Source: Acinetobacter pittii (GTDB lineage Bacteria; Pseudomonadota; Gammaproteobacteria; Pseudomonadales; Moraxellaceae). From it: DNA of 64,000 nucleotides. The notes beneath the pieces are model-generated. The model had not been told where the DNA came from and searched no databases. It saw only the letters and a program-made list of their open reading frames with translations. The stretch covers positions 2,604,001 to 2,668,000 of the forward strand of contig NZ_CP139249.1 in assembly GCF_034064985.1 (NCBI RefSeq). Direction: 5' to 3'. Shown one piece after another: positions 1-8,890 of the stretch; the first letter of the stretch is position 1, and each line of letters begins with the position of its first letter. Both the position numbers and the translations under genes were made by a program.

Positions 1-477
1 CACTGCGATTAGGTCGGGTGTGTTCCACCCGGCTCCATAGTTATCAGCAATCCGGCCATTTACACGAGTTTTATTTTCACGATTGGATAATTCGTTATTT
101 GCAGATGAAGACTGGTTGTTATTTTGGTTTGTTTGTGTAATTGAAGGTACTGGCATTAATAATGCAACTGCCACCCCCACAACCAATGAGATAATAGCAG
201 CCCATGCAGCTGCACCAAGCTCAATACCTTTAGGATTCTCAATTACGATAAAAGTACCTGGTAAGAAATCAAGCTGCTTTAACTCATATGCATTTTTCGG
301 CGTGACTTCATTCGCAAATGAAATTTCGGCATGATCCATATTACTTGTCGTATGGAAAATACGGACATGTTCAGGCATATAATCATATTTTGAAGTAAGC
401 CATTGTCCGATGGTTTGAGCCTGCTCAATCGTCTTTTCTTCAGACAAAGCATCTTTTTTATAAATAATCTTAATCAT
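1..477 (-). CDS. TipJ-like tail tip / host-specificity protein (N-terminal part)
   Basis: The gene runs off the left edge; 159 codons are visible. The N-terminus is a small globular segment followed by a hydrophobic stretch (about residues 88-112) and a Gln/Asn/Ser-rich linker. It then enters a segment (residues 138-159, with RVNGRIADNYG and TPDL) that resembles the start of TipJ/host-specificity tail proteins, which form the tip of siphophage tails and contact the receptor. The ATG at 477 overlaps the stop of the upstream gene by 8 bp, so the two are translationally coupled. Family assignment is by recognition and position at the distal end of the tail genes; receptor binding is inferred. 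Confidence 0.65.
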   Translation of the reverse strand, partial: MIKIIYKKDALSEEKTIEQAQTIGQWLTSKYDYMPEHVRIFHTTSNMDHAEISFANEVTPKNAYELKQLDFLPGTFIVIENPKGIELGAAAWAAIISLVVGVAVALLMPVPSITQTNQNNNQSSSANNELSNRENKTRVNGRIADNYGAGWNTPDLIAV

Positions 478-832
478 AGTAACTGACCCGACTAAAACCC
501 ATTGCCTTGATCACTTCTTCGGATAAAAAAGTAACTCCGCCTTCCATCAAATGTAGAACACGGCCCAAACGAAAAAGCCCCACATGTGGGGGCTTGTTTC
601 GGTATCTCGAGTGAAAGGCGACTATGCAGCCTTCCTTGGGCATGGGCAGTGGATTTAAAAGTTTTAACCTTGATGGTAGAAATACCTTTTCTTTAATAGG
701 CTTCATAAAAAATTCAAGTGCTTCCGCCCGGTCTATTCCATATAGATCCAATGCAGCTTCATGAGCAAAATGAACACAGTTGTAGTTTTCCTCGTCATAT
801 TGTCTATCAAGCAAATGATCATGACTTTTCAT
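470..832 (-). CDS. NlpC/P60-like tail assembly peptidase (putative)
   Basis: A 120-residue protein with a Cys in NYNCVHFAHEA (Cys19) and a His in PPHVGLF (His83). This is the Cys-then-His spacing expected of a small NlpC/P60 or CHAP-type hydrolase. In siphophages such a protein sits between the minor tail proteins and the tip protein (lambda gpK position) and helps tail assembly or cell-wall penetration. The start overlaps the upstream stop as ATGA and the stop overlaps the next start. The catalytic residues are read by eye; a non-enzymatic tail protein is the alternative. Confidence 0.5.
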   Translation of the reverse strand: MKSHDHLLDRQYDEENYNCVHFAHEAALDLYGIDRAEALEFFMKPIKEKVFLPSRLKLLNPLPMPKEGCIVAFHSRYRNKPPHVGLFRLGRVLHLMEGGVTFLSEEVIKAMGFSRVSYYD

Positions 833-1335
833 ATAGCCCCCTTGAGACCAGTAAAGCGGTCTAGTGCAAAGATATCTCCAGTTTTAGCGGTATTTAATCG
901 TGGAGATTCAGCTTTGAACGTCACAGCTTTATGGTTCATTGAAACACCGGCGAGTTGTAAGCCAAGCAGATAATGCATTGGTGTATTTAAATTATCTGAA
1001 CTATAAAGCCGATAATTAACTGTTGGTTTTACATCCGGAAATTGACCTTCTATTACCCGTTCAAACTCATCCGGCAAAATATCACCAAGACCTGAAATAG
1101 AGACTGTTAAAGTCTGGTCTAGATCGCCCAGCATTCCGGATCTTTGAATTGTCATAGGCAGGTATTCATAAAGCACCTGCCCTTCACCTTCATTGTGCTG
1201 AACATACACCCCACGATCATCATTACGGACTACCCGGTAAGTATTCATAAAAGAAGGGTGTGAGAGTTCAATACATTCCAGTTGATAAACATCAACTTTT
1301 CGATTGAAAAAGAATTCGGCATATTCGTTATCCAT
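829..1335 (-). CDS. DUF1833-type minor tail protein
   Basis: A 168-residue protein matching the DUF1833 family of phage tail proteins (opening NEYAEFFFNRKVDVYQLECI), found just before the NlpC-like protein in many siphophages. The ATG at 1335 is preferred over an upstream TTG because it overlaps the preceding stop as TGATG and follows a strong GGGAGG ribosome site. It probably takes the place of lambda gpL or gpM at the tail tip. No catalytic motif is visible. Confidence 0.7.
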   Translation of the reverse strand: MDNEYAEFFFNRKVDVYQLECIELSHPSFMNTYRVVRNDDRGVYVQHNEGEGQVLYEYLPMTIQRSGMLGDLDQTLTVSISGLGDILPDEFERVIEGQFPDVKPTVNYRLYSSDNLNTPMHYLLGLQLAGVSMNHKAVTFKAESPRLNTAKTGDIFALDRFTGLKGAI

Positions 1336-1733
1336 CAGACCTCCCAATCTTTAATTAATGCTATATCTGCAGCAAGGTTAGGCTGGTTTTGAACAACTTC
1401 GAGTTGTGCATTTACCCGGTAAAGGTTGCCATTCACCTCATTGGTCTTGAACGAGTTCGGAATGAAGTTACACAGGTATTGCTGACGTGTTCCCTGATCA
1501 ATCACCAGATCCGCATAAAACGAAGCTGGCTTATTCTGGTAGACACGCCAGAAAGCCATCATTTTGTTGAAATCAGTTTTGCTTAAATTCCAGTTCACAT
1601 CGACAATATGGCTATTACGTTTTACATCGATGTAATAGCGTCCACGTCCTCCATCCATCTGCTGACGCTTAACATCATCACCCGGTGTTACGCCATAGCC
1701 GCTGGTCTGAGGATTTAGCTTTAACTTGTACAT
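1335..1733 (-). CDS. conserved phage minor tail protein
   Basis: A 132-residue soluble protein without signal peptide or membrane segment, rich in beta-strand-like sequence. It lies between the tape measure region and the DUF1833 protein, where siphophages encode a distal tail or tip-attachment protein. An AAGGAAAG ribosome site precedes the ATG, and the stop overlaps the next start. I recognise it only as a tail-block protein; the exact role is unknown. Confidence 0.55.
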   Translation of the reverse strand: MYKLKLNPQTSGYGVTPGDDVKRQQMDGGRGRYYIDVKRNSHIVDVNWNLSKTDFNKMMAFWRVYQNKPASFYADLVIDQGTRQQYLCNFIPNSFKTNEVNGNLYRVNAQLEVVQNQPNLAADIALIKDWEV

Positions 1734-1749
1734 AACTTTCCTTCAGGTA

Positions 1750-1776
1750 ATAAAAAACCACCTCAAAGGGTGGTTT
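1750..1776 (-). terminator. intrinsic terminator after lipoprotein moron
   Basis: Read leftwards, AACCACC, a 6-nt loop, GGTGGTT and a T run form a compact terminator between the lipoprotein gene and the next tail gene, inside the late operon. Confidence 0.8.
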
Positions 1777-1825
1777 GATAAAATAAGGTTTAGATATTTA
1801 AATTAATTACAAAAACGATTTAACA

Positions 1826-2413
1826 TTAAGAAATCGATTTAATAATAGTTTCTTTACCATCTTCAAAAATATCTTTCACTATAAACTTGCAGTAGGATCT
1901 ATCTTGAGATGGTTCAGTCAGTAAAGCTGGATTCACCAAATCTTTGATCTGTTTGAAACGGATCAATTCATAATTTCCATTTCTTTCCAACTGATAGTCC
2001 ATTTTTACATCACAACTATACATAGTAGTTGACCCAATAACAGAAGTAAGCCTGAAAGTTAACTTCTTATTTGCGGGTACTTTAAACTCAAAAAACTCTT
2101 CACCATTATTTAAACTGATTGTGGGTTTAGGCATATTTAATTTTTTGGGCTCATGCATAGAGCCATACTTTGTTAAATTATTTGAAATCTGCTTAGTTAT
2201 TAGGTTTTTTGAAATTTTTTCACCCTCATTATTTTGATAAGTAATATAGAACTGCACCATGGGTACATTACTTCTATAAACCCTTAAATTCGCTGTATCA
2301 CCTGCTATTTCATCTTGATACATATTTGTAGATCTTACGAGATTATTTACCGCAGGAATGGCACATCCCGTAAGGCCTAAAAGTGTTGTAGAAATTACAA
2401 TTATTTTTTTCAT
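1826..2413 (-). CDS. phage-encoded lipoprotein (moron)
   Basis: A 195-residue protein starting MKKIIVISTTLLGLTGCAIP. This is a typical signal peptide with lipobox LTGC (Cys17), so it should be a lipidated envelope protein. The mature part is beta-rich and not recognised. It is inserted between tape measure and tail genes and has a terminator on each side (2473-2497 and 1750-1776), the layout of a moron. A lysogenic-conversion or superinfection-exclusion role is possible but is inference only. Confidence 0.6.
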   Translation of the reverse strand: MKKIIVISTTLLGLTGCAIPAVNNLVRSTNMYQDEIAGDTANLRVYRSNVPMVQFYITYQNNEGEKISKNLITKQISNNLTKYGSMHEPKKLNMPKPTISLNNGEEFFEFKVPANKKLTFRLTSVIGSTTMYSCDVKMDYQLERNGNYELIRFKQIKDLVNPALLTEPSQDRSYCKFIVKDIFEDGKETIIKSIS

Positions 2414-2472
2414 GTCTTAACCATCAATTTTAATTCCAACAGACTCTATCACCTTGAAATTTAAATATTATG

Positions 2473-2497
2473 AAAATGAACCCTCCGAAAAGGGTTC
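2473..2497 (-). terminator. intrinsic terminator after tape measure gene
   Basis: GAACCCT, a 6-nt loop, AGGGTTC and then TTTT, read leftwards, just after the tape measure stop codon. Confidence 0.75.
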
Positions 2498-2503
2498 AAA
2501 TTA

Positions 2504-5500
2504 TTAAGTACGATTTCTTCTCGCTGTCGTATTCTCAGTCAAAGACCGACTAATAGTTGAGTTTGGATTAGCAATTTGATCACTTACAAGTTTAGGTACC
2601 TTTCTTGGAAGCTGCTTATCCAGTTCATCTGTAACAATGATCCGGACAGTTTTCTCATCCAATTGTTCAGCTTCAACAGTTGCACCGCTGACTTGATTCA
2701 CGACTTCAATCTTGAAATTGATAGTTGGAGGGGATTGCTCAAAAGTAGGCATAAACTCAGCTTGAGGGCGACTAGACTGACCTAAGGTAAAGTCCTGCAC
2801 GCCTTCAAGATTTGAGCGATCCTGAACTAAACCATTTGATGAGAAGTAAACTTTTCCGTCATGGAATAGATCAGAACTAGCAGAAAAAGATGCAGTAGGT
2901 ACACTGCCATTACCCTTATAAATAATCTGATCATCTTGATAAGACTGATTAAAGATGTTCGAGATATCTCTACTTTGGTTAAATGCTCGTGAACTTTGAT
3001 TAGCCCGATTCACGATATTTTCAAAAGAGGTGTTATTTTGAGCATAGTTAGAAACAAATGATTCTGGACTTGTCGCCCTTCTCATCTGTTCAACTTTATC
3101 AACACCACCCCATTTTTTAATATCATCTTGGGACCAAACTATTTCACCTTTATGCACAGCTCCGGCTAGATCATATTTCTTACCCTTACCTGTATAACCA
3201 CCATCAGCAAAACCATTGCCTTTTAAGACAGAAACGTCCTTCAGCAATTCTTTCTGAGCATTCTGAGTAGTACTGTTTGAAACATTACTATTTTGAATTT
3301 TCGAGTTAGAAAAATTAGATAAGTTCGATTTATTGGCAGTAAAAGACTTACTACTTTGAATCGATTTATCTAGAACGTTGCTAAAGCTTGAGTTGTTCCC
3401 AGCGTACTGGTTAGTAATGTTTTTAACATCTCCGAATCTTGATGCCGCGTCTTTGCTTGGCTTGAGAGCATTAACGATAATCTGATTATCTTGAGTAGGT
3501 TGATTAAAGATATTCGAGATATTTTGATTATCATTAAAAGCTTTTGAGCTTAGGAATGAACGATTAAAGACATTTTCCGCTGAAGTATTGTTTGTAGCAT
3601 GGTTATTAATAAATGCTTCAGGGCTTGAGCTCTTACGCATTTTCTCAACTAAACCTACACCACCCCAGCGTTTAATATCCTCTTGGGACCACACCACCTC
3701 GCCTTTATGAACAATACCCGCAGCTTCGTACTTACCACCAGATCCAGTGTAACCACCATCAGCAAAACCCTGATCTTTGATTGCCCGGATGTTTGCAATA
3801 ATGCTTGCACCTTGTGCAATGGCTCCAGCAATCAAAGGCAAGTTATAAGGGAAACCAGCTTTTGAAGCTGCTGCGATATTTTGCTGAATCGCAATACCAG
3901 CAGCTGCAATCGCATAAGCTTTATCTGCAGCAAACATCAGCTTATAGGCTTTGGACTGTTCACCAAACATTGAACCAAACATCGAGGTGACTGAACCCAT
4001 CATTTGCCCACCAAGAGCAATCTGAGCGTTTAATCTATCTTGTTGATACTTGTCTTCAACATCTTTAACGTTCTGAGCATAATCACTGTAAATTTGACTA
4101 CGTTGTTCTTGAGCAGCTTGAATGATTGCAGTTTTCTGGTTTTCAAAGTCTTGTTGCTGAATTAGTCCAGCTTCCATTTGTGCATTAAGACTATCTAAAC
4201 CATTTTGTTCATTAAGATCAGTAGCAGCATATTGACTATCCGCAAGATCATTTGCAGCACCCAAACGGCTAAACCGTTCCTGATCCTGCCTAAAGAACTC
4301 ACTAGAACCATTCATATCGGCCTGGATACCACCCCAGTTCTGAACAGCGTTATTAACTTTATCGCGTGTCTCTTTGTCCTGTGTGGCTTTAGATAATGCG
4401 ATTCTTGCTTGCCGTTCCTCAGGATCTTTAACAGTTTTTGCTATTTCCTCCCGCTCTAATCTATAGCGTTCCTGCATAGCTTGGGTTTCTGTCAATAAAG
4501 CTTGTTTAGCTTGAAATAAACGCTGCTCTTGGGCCAATTTTACTAATGCAATCTCTTGTTTTAATTGTTGAGCCAAAATATCAACAGCTTCTTTACGCTG
4601 TTCTTTAGTCAACTCCAGATCATGCTCAGCATCAAACTGACGTTTAGCAAAACTTTCTTTTAAAAGTTTCTCCTCAGATTTCGTATAATCACGATATGAA
4701 TCCAGCTTAGTTTTTGTCGCTTGCTCAGCAATAGCGATGTCGTTCTCTGCCCGCGATTGCAACTCAGCCTTGATTTCTTTCTTACGCTCAGGTGTGAAGT
4801 TAGCTTTATCAACTTCTTCCAATTTTTTAGAAAGATCATTTCTAATCTTTGTTACTTGATTAGCAACTTCATTTTCTAACTGAAGACGAAGTTTTGCCTG
4901 CTCCTCGGCCATTTTAGTGGTATCTTGAATAAGCTTATCAAAGTCTTTTGATGAGATATCACCAGCAGAATAGCCATTAATACCAGCCATGTAACTTTGA
5001 TAGTCTTTCCAGTATTGATTATTATTTTTACCAATACCTTTACCCTTCATTACATTGCCTTCACCTGCATGGTATGCACGTACAGCCTTTTCTAAATCAC
5101 CTTTAAAAAGCTTCAAAAGATAAGACATATACTTAGCGGCACCTTCAGCAGACTGTGCTAAATCAGTGCGGTCTTTTACGCCATATTGCTTGGCAGTACC
5201 TTCGAGAAACTGAAATCCACCAGTGGCCCCGGTTTCCTTGTTATAGGCTTTTGCATTACCTCGAGATTCGATCATATGAATCGCGGATAATGTTCCTGAT
5301 GGAAGTTTGTATTTAGACTCTAGATCTGCAAAGCCGAATTTTGAAGCATTCGCTAGGACTTTCGCATTTACACTTAGTACTTTTTGCTGATTTTTAAGCT
5401 CCTTGTTTTGCTCACGTATAGAATTAGTTCTAGCATCCGTGATAGCTTTGATTGATTCTTCTGCTTTCCAAGTATCCGTTAATGCTTTCATAGCCTCTCG

Positions 5501-7405
5501 GTCTGCTGCCTTAAGACCCTTAGCTAATGAATCTTTATAAAGCTTCAGTAAATCATTAGCCTGAGACTCAGAAAAACCTTTTTTCATTACTATCTCGACA
5601 AATTGCGTATCCCACAATTTATCTGCATACAATTTCTGTAAGGACTTTTGAGCCTCATCTGCAGCCTGTTTTGTATTCTTGATAGCATCAGCATGCTTCT
5701 GTTGCTCAATTGCTGCATTTTGGGCTTTATTACCCGTTAAGGTAACTTCAATACCAAACAATTTAATGACTGTTTTGGTCTTATCAGCCTTTTCATAAGC
5801 TTCATTATATTTGTCGATTTGCTCCTTCAATGCATCCCTTAAGCTTGGGGGTAACTTCTGTTTAGCAAGTTGTTCCATAGCCTCCTTGTAGCTAATTGTG
5901 CCCAATCGAGCTTCATTAGAAATCCTTGTAAGTTCAACATTGCCTTTACCGAAGTTTTGAATATCAATTAAGGCTGAACCAACGGCCATTTCTGTTTTTT
6001 TCAACTCCTCATTTTGAGCTTTAAAAGCCGTTGTTAAGTCATTAATAGCTTTGGTTTTTGCCTCACCTTTTAAGCCTTTTAACTCTTCAGCAGTACGGTT
6101 AGCCACTTCGGCTTGTTCAGCGAGAGTTCTATTCGCTTCTTCTGCCTTACCTTTAAAATAAGTGTATGTTGCAGCCAAAGCGGATACACCTAGGGTAATT
6201 GCTCCTATTGGACCACCGATAAGTCCTAGTGCTCCGCTACCAATACTACCAACTAAAGAAGAAGCTGCTGAGAGCCGTGTTTGAGCAGCAGTTTGTGCAT
6301 TTGTAGCAGCAGTTACTGCTGCCTGTGCCTGTGCATATCGAGTTGCTGCTGCAGTAGCGCCAAATTTAGCTTGGGTTTCAGCATTTGTAGCTCGTACATT
6401 CGCGAGATGAGCTTTAGCTGCATTCAAGGCAGCGGTAGCTTCTGCATATTCTGCTTGAGCATTTAACACAGATGCTTGTCGACTCGCTAAAGTCGAGGCC
6501 ATTCCTTCTTTAATAGCTGCGCTCTTCAACAAAATTGCACGAGTGATATATCCAATACCAACTACTAAAGCCCCATCAGCAATTAAATCTAAATTACTTG
6601 CAAGAGTTTGAACTGATCCAGCTAATACCTGTGCTGCACCACTACCTTTACCAGCCTCACCAACAAATTTAATGATTTCGTTATTTAAAAGTGTGAGTGA
6701 TTGACCAATTGTGATATCAGTTTTAGCGAAAAGTGCATCCACATCGTCTTGGGCATTTTTAAGCGCTTTAACGATTTCTTTTGAAGTAATTTTGCCTTCA
6801 GCCGCAACTGAACGCAACTCTCCTACGGTGATCCCCATGCCTTGAGCAATAGCCTTTGCTAATGCCGGGGTTTGCTCCATTACAGAGTTAAGCTCTTCAC
6901 CACGCAATGTACCACTTGCTAACGCTTGTCCAAATTGAACTAAAGCTGCATCAGCAGCTTCTGCACTTGCACCACTAATTGCTACGGCTTTAGATACGGT
7001 TTCAGTTAAACGCGCAGTATCATCCATAGTAAGGTTTAAAGTCTTAGCATTATCGCTAAAGCGTTGGTAAACCTGTAACACCGAATCCCAAGCCGAGTAT
7101 GTTTTTTGAGCAATTCGGAAAGTATCTTCAGTTGCTTTATTCAATTCAGCTTGATTGTTGGTAACCAACTTTAATCTATTCTGTAAACCAGTATAAGCAT
7201 CCATTTTAGAAATAGCTGCACCCACAGTAACCAATCCTGCCATATAACCAGCTAGTGCACGAGTAGCTACAGATAAGCCATCCATAGACTTGGAAGCATA
7301 ATCACCTTTACGTTCAATACTATCCAGCTCATTGCCTAGATTGCGCGCATTACGTTCAGCATTTTGCGAATCAATAACAATGACCAAACGAGATTCTTGT
7401 GCCAT
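2504..7405 (-). CDS. tail tape measure protein with lytic transglycosylase domain
   Basis: A 1633-residue protein. Residues about 40-230 match the phage tape measure N-terminal domain; an Ala-rich hydrophobic and coiled-coil region follows. Residues about 705-790 form a soluble lytic transglycosylase (SLT) domain with IHMIESRG (Glu713 likely catalytic), GGFQF and AYHAGEGNV. Further coiled coils cover about 800-1130. The C-terminal third has two copies, offset by 185 residues, of a module starting GFADGGYTG and containing VHKGE(V/I)VWSQ(E/D)DIK. The protein sets tail length and, through SLT, should cut peptidoglycan during DNA entry. It is long even for the family, partly because of this duplication. 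The start at 7405 follows a ribosome site in GAGGAAAG. Confidence 0.95.
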   Translation of the reverse strand: MAQESRLVIVIDSQNAERNARNLGNELDSIERKGDYASKSMDGLSVATRALAGYMAGLVTVGAAISKMDAYTGLQNRLKLVTNNQAELNKATEDTFRIAQKTYSAWDSVLQVYQRFSDNAKTLNLTMDDTARLTETVSKAVAISGASAEAADAALVQFGQALASGTLRGEELNSVMEQTPALAKAIAQGMGITVGELRSVAAEGKITSKEIVKALKNAQDDVDALFAKTDITIGQSLTLLNNEIIKFVGEAGKGSGAAQVLAGSVQTLASNLDLIADGALVVGIGYITRAILLKSAAIKEGMASTLASRQASVLNAQAEYAEATAALNAAKAHLANVRATNAETQAKFGATAAATRYAQAQAAVTAATNAQTAAQTRLSAASSLVGSIGSGALGLIGGPIGAITLGVSALAATYTYFKGKAEEANRTLAEQAEVANRTAEELKGLKGEAKTKAINDLTTAFKAQNEELKKTEMAVGSALIDIQNFGKGNVELTRISNEARLGTISYKEAMEQLAKQKLPPSLRDALKEQIDKYNEAYEKADKTKTVIKLFGIEVTLTGNKAQNAAIEQQKHADAIKNTKQAADEAQKSLQKLYADKLWDTQFVEIVMKKGFSESQANDLLKLYKDSLAKGLKAADREAMKALTDTWKAEESIKAITDARTNSIREQNKELKNQQKVLSVNAKVLANASKFGFADLESKYKLPSGTLSAIHMIESRGNAKAYNKETGATGGFQFLEGTAKQYGVKDRTDLAQSAEGAAKYMSYLLKLFKGDLEKAVRAYHAGEGNVMKGKGIGKNNNQYWKDYQSYMAGINGYSAGDISSKDFDKLIQDTTKMAEEQAKLRLQLENEVANQVTKIRNDLSKKLEEVDKANFTPERKKEIKAELQSRAENDIAIAEQATKTKLDSYRDYTKSEEKLLKESFAKRQFDAEHDLELTKEQRKEAVDILAQQLKQEIALVKLAQEQRLFQAKQALLTETQAMQERYRLEREEIAKTVKDPEERQARIALSKATQDKETRDKVNNAVQNWGGIQADMNGSSEFFRQDQERFSRLGAANDLADSQYAATDLNEQNGLDSLNAQMEAGLIQQQDFENQKTAIIQAAQEQRSQIYSDYAQNVKDVEDKYQQDRLNAQIALGGQMMGSVTSMFGSMFGEQSKAYKLMFAADKAYAIAAAGIAIQQNIAAASKAGFPYNLPLIAGAIAQGASIIANIRAIKDQGFADGGYTGSGGKYEAAGIVHKGEVVWSQEDIKRWGGVGLVEKMRKSSSPEAFINNHATNNTSAENVFNRSFLSSKAFNDNQNISNIFNQPTQDNQIIVNALKPSKDAASRFGDVKNITNQYAGNNSSFSNVLDKSIQSSKSFTANKSNLSNFSNSKIQNSNVSNSTTQNAQKELLKDVSVLKGNGFADGGYTGKGKKYDLAGAVHKGEIVWSQDDIKKWGGVDKVEQMRRATSPESFVSNYAQNNTSFENIVNRANQSSRAFNQSRDISNIFNQSYQDDQIIYKGNGSVPTASFSASSDLFHDGKVYFSSNGLVQDRSNLEGVQDFTLGQSSRPQAEFMPTFEQSPPTINFKIEVVNQVSGATVEAEQLDEKTVRIIVTDELDKQLPRKVPKLVSDQIANPNSTISRSLTENTTARRNRT

Positions 7406-7425
7406 TTTCTACTTTCCTCTAGGCA

Positions 7426-7450
7426 ATAAAAAACCCACTCAATGAGTGGG
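7426..7450 (-). terminator. intrinsic terminator before tape measure gene
   Basis: CCCACTCA and TGAGTGGG form a stem followed, read leftwards, by TTTTTT. It lies upstream of the tape measure start. Confidence 0.8.
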
Positions 7451-7494
7451 CCATTCAAATTTAAATAAAATTAATAATCTGGTGTATGAGTTAG

Positions 7495-7517
7495 AAAAAG
7501 CACCTTTGGGTGCTTTT
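7495..7517 (-). terminator. intrinsic terminator after lipoprotein gene
   Basis: AAAAGCACC, loop TTTG, GGTGCTTTT: a 9-bp stem with A/T flanks that could stop transcripts in both directions, directly after the 7534-8235 lipoprotein. It forms a double terminator with the one at 7426. Confidence 0.8.
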
Positions 7518-7533
7518 AGCATCTTTAAGTTAC

Positions 7534-8235
7534 TTATTTAACTGGTTCAGTTAGATCTGTCGCTGCCTCCACCGCTGCAGCTGCTGCCTCTTCAGCAGAT
7601 CCCGATATCTCCTCTATCCCCCAATCTGCTTGAAATTTTGTCTGTTTAACAGTAGGAGAGTTCCATTTTAAATTCGATATATCAAACTTAAACTGCTTAC
7701 TCCCATTTTGATAAAATGGAAGCTCTATAATAAGTTTCTTGGAATTTAAAAGTCTTTTAATGAATAAGTTGGCATCATCGTCATTTCTCACGAATAAAAC
7801 GTCACTCGCATGATCGGCAGTACTATCTAGCTCTACAGTTTCTACCGTATTATCGTCAAACTTAAATGAAGCATAGCAATTGCGTGAAATAGTGTCGCAG
7901 GCATACTGTCCCTTACTTATTACAAATAACACATCAAGAGGTTGTCCTGTTTTTTCACGCAAAGTAATAAGAAGCTTGGAGCCACCTTCATAAGGTGAAG
8001 AAAAATGAACATCATTAATTGATGTGATACTGGCAAATTTTGATTTGATGCCGCGCATCTCATCATTTGATTCGTCATAAACCCAATTATTCAAAGTATT
8101 TTCTTTATCAGTTGGTGTAGCAACTACGTTAGAAGCGGTTGTACTAACCTCATTACTAATGATGGAGTTGGTATTCTCCTTTTTATTACACCCCACCAAA
8201 CCAAAAACCAAACTTAATAAAATAATCTTTTTCAT
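7534..8235 (-). CDS. phage-encoded lipoprotein (moron)
   Basis: The start is placed at the internal Met that begins MKKIILLSLVFGLVGCNKK, a clear lipoprotein signal with lipobox LVGC. An in-frame ATG five codons upstream would put charged sequence before it less plausibly. The 233-residue precursor has a low-complexity Ser/Thr/Asn linker, a soluble domain with two Cys (about residues 130-140) and an Ala/Glu-rich tail. No family recognised. It heads a run of envelope-targeted cargo genes (8235-9935) that separates tape measure from tail chaperone. Confidence 0.6.
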   Translation of the reverse strand: MKKIILLSLVFGLVGCNKKENTNSIISNEVSTTASNVVATPTDKENTLNNWVYDESNDEMRGIKSKFASITSINDVHFSSPYEGGSKLLITLREKTGQPLDVLFVISKGQYACDTISRNCYASFKFDDNTVETVELDSTADHASDVLFVRNDDDANLFIKRLLNSKKLIIELPFYQNGSKQFKFDISNLKWNSPTVKQTKFQADWGIEEISGSAEEAAAAAVEAATDLTEPVK

Positions 8236-8267
8236 ATATAAACCTATCAAATATCAAAATTTAAAAA

Positions 8268-8594
8268 TCAGCTAATAATCCAAGCTAGAATTATTAAAGC
8301 TATAAATAAAATAACTCCACACATTATCCATTCAGATTTAGGGTAACCCCATACATTATTTGGATTATTAAAATCAGGTACTCTTCTACGTGTTGTTTTC
8401 TTAGTATGACTAGAAAACTTAGAATAAGATAAGCCAGAACCTGGAATACCTACTGTTGTGCGAGTGCCTTTCTTACTTACATTTACACGTGCTCCTTTCC
8501 CACCCACGGAAGCACTTGATAGTCCTTTTTTACTAACATTGACACGGATTCCAGGAGCAATTTTTATACTTTTTCTAAAATTCAATCCCATCAC
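8268..8594 (-). CDS. DUF4236 domain membrane protein
   Basis: A 108-residue protein with the DUF4236 signature: repeated VNVSKKG segments (residues about 18-45) and a GIPGSGLSYS motif. A basic Arg/Lys stretch follows, then a single C-terminal membrane helix (about residues 88-107). DUF4236 proteins are widespread in bacteria and phages and have no established function. It starts 5 bp after the stop of the small exported peptide gene, so the two are probably co-translated. Confidence 0.7.
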   Translation of the reverse strand: MMGLNFRKSIKIAPGIRVNVSKKGLSSASVGGKGARVNVSKKGTRTTVGIPGSGLSYSKFSSHTKKTTRRRVPDFNNPNNVWGYPKSEWIMCGVILFIALIILAWIIS

Positions 8595-8599
8595 ATCAC

Positions 8600-8776
8600 C
8601 TATCTAGAGCAGATCTTTTTAGAAGCACTGATGGAACCATCATTACAAACAAACTTACTACCATCGCAATGACTTACCCCACCTTTCTTACCAGAGCACG
8701 GTTGTCTGCCTCTACCTGCTTCTGCAACACTTAATGAGCTTAAAACTAATAAAAGACTTAAAATGACTTGTTTCAT
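8600..8776 (-). CDS. small exported Cys-containing peptide
   Basis: A 58-residue ORF below the usual length cut-off. The first 20 residues ([20 protein letters not shown]) are a good signal peptide ending in AEA. The mature 38 residues carry four Cys, in [16 protein letters not shown] and a C-terminal CSR, suggesting two disulfides in the periplasm. Similar short 'KGG..C' and 'VCNDGS' proteins are common hypotheticals in Acinetobacter. It is transcribed with the DUF4236 gene. Function unknown. Confidence 0.6.
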   Translation of the reverse strand: MKQVILSLLLVLSSLSVAEAGRGRQPCSGKKGGVSHCDGSKFVCNDGSISASKKICSR

Positions 8777-8843
8777 GGTTTTTTACCGTTTGTTATAAAG
8801 TGTACTAACTTTAACAAACTGGTTACTAAATGTCACATAAAGC

Positions 8844-8863
8844 AAAACCACCCGAAGGTGGTT
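8844..8863 (-). terminator. intrinsic terminator after TonB-like protein
   Basis: Leftwards, AACCACC, tetraloop TTCG, GGTGGTT and TTTT. It separates the 8891-9526 gene from the small peptide gene. Confidence 0.8.
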
Positions 8864-8890
8864 ATATTGGTTGTTTGTCATTTTTATTTC

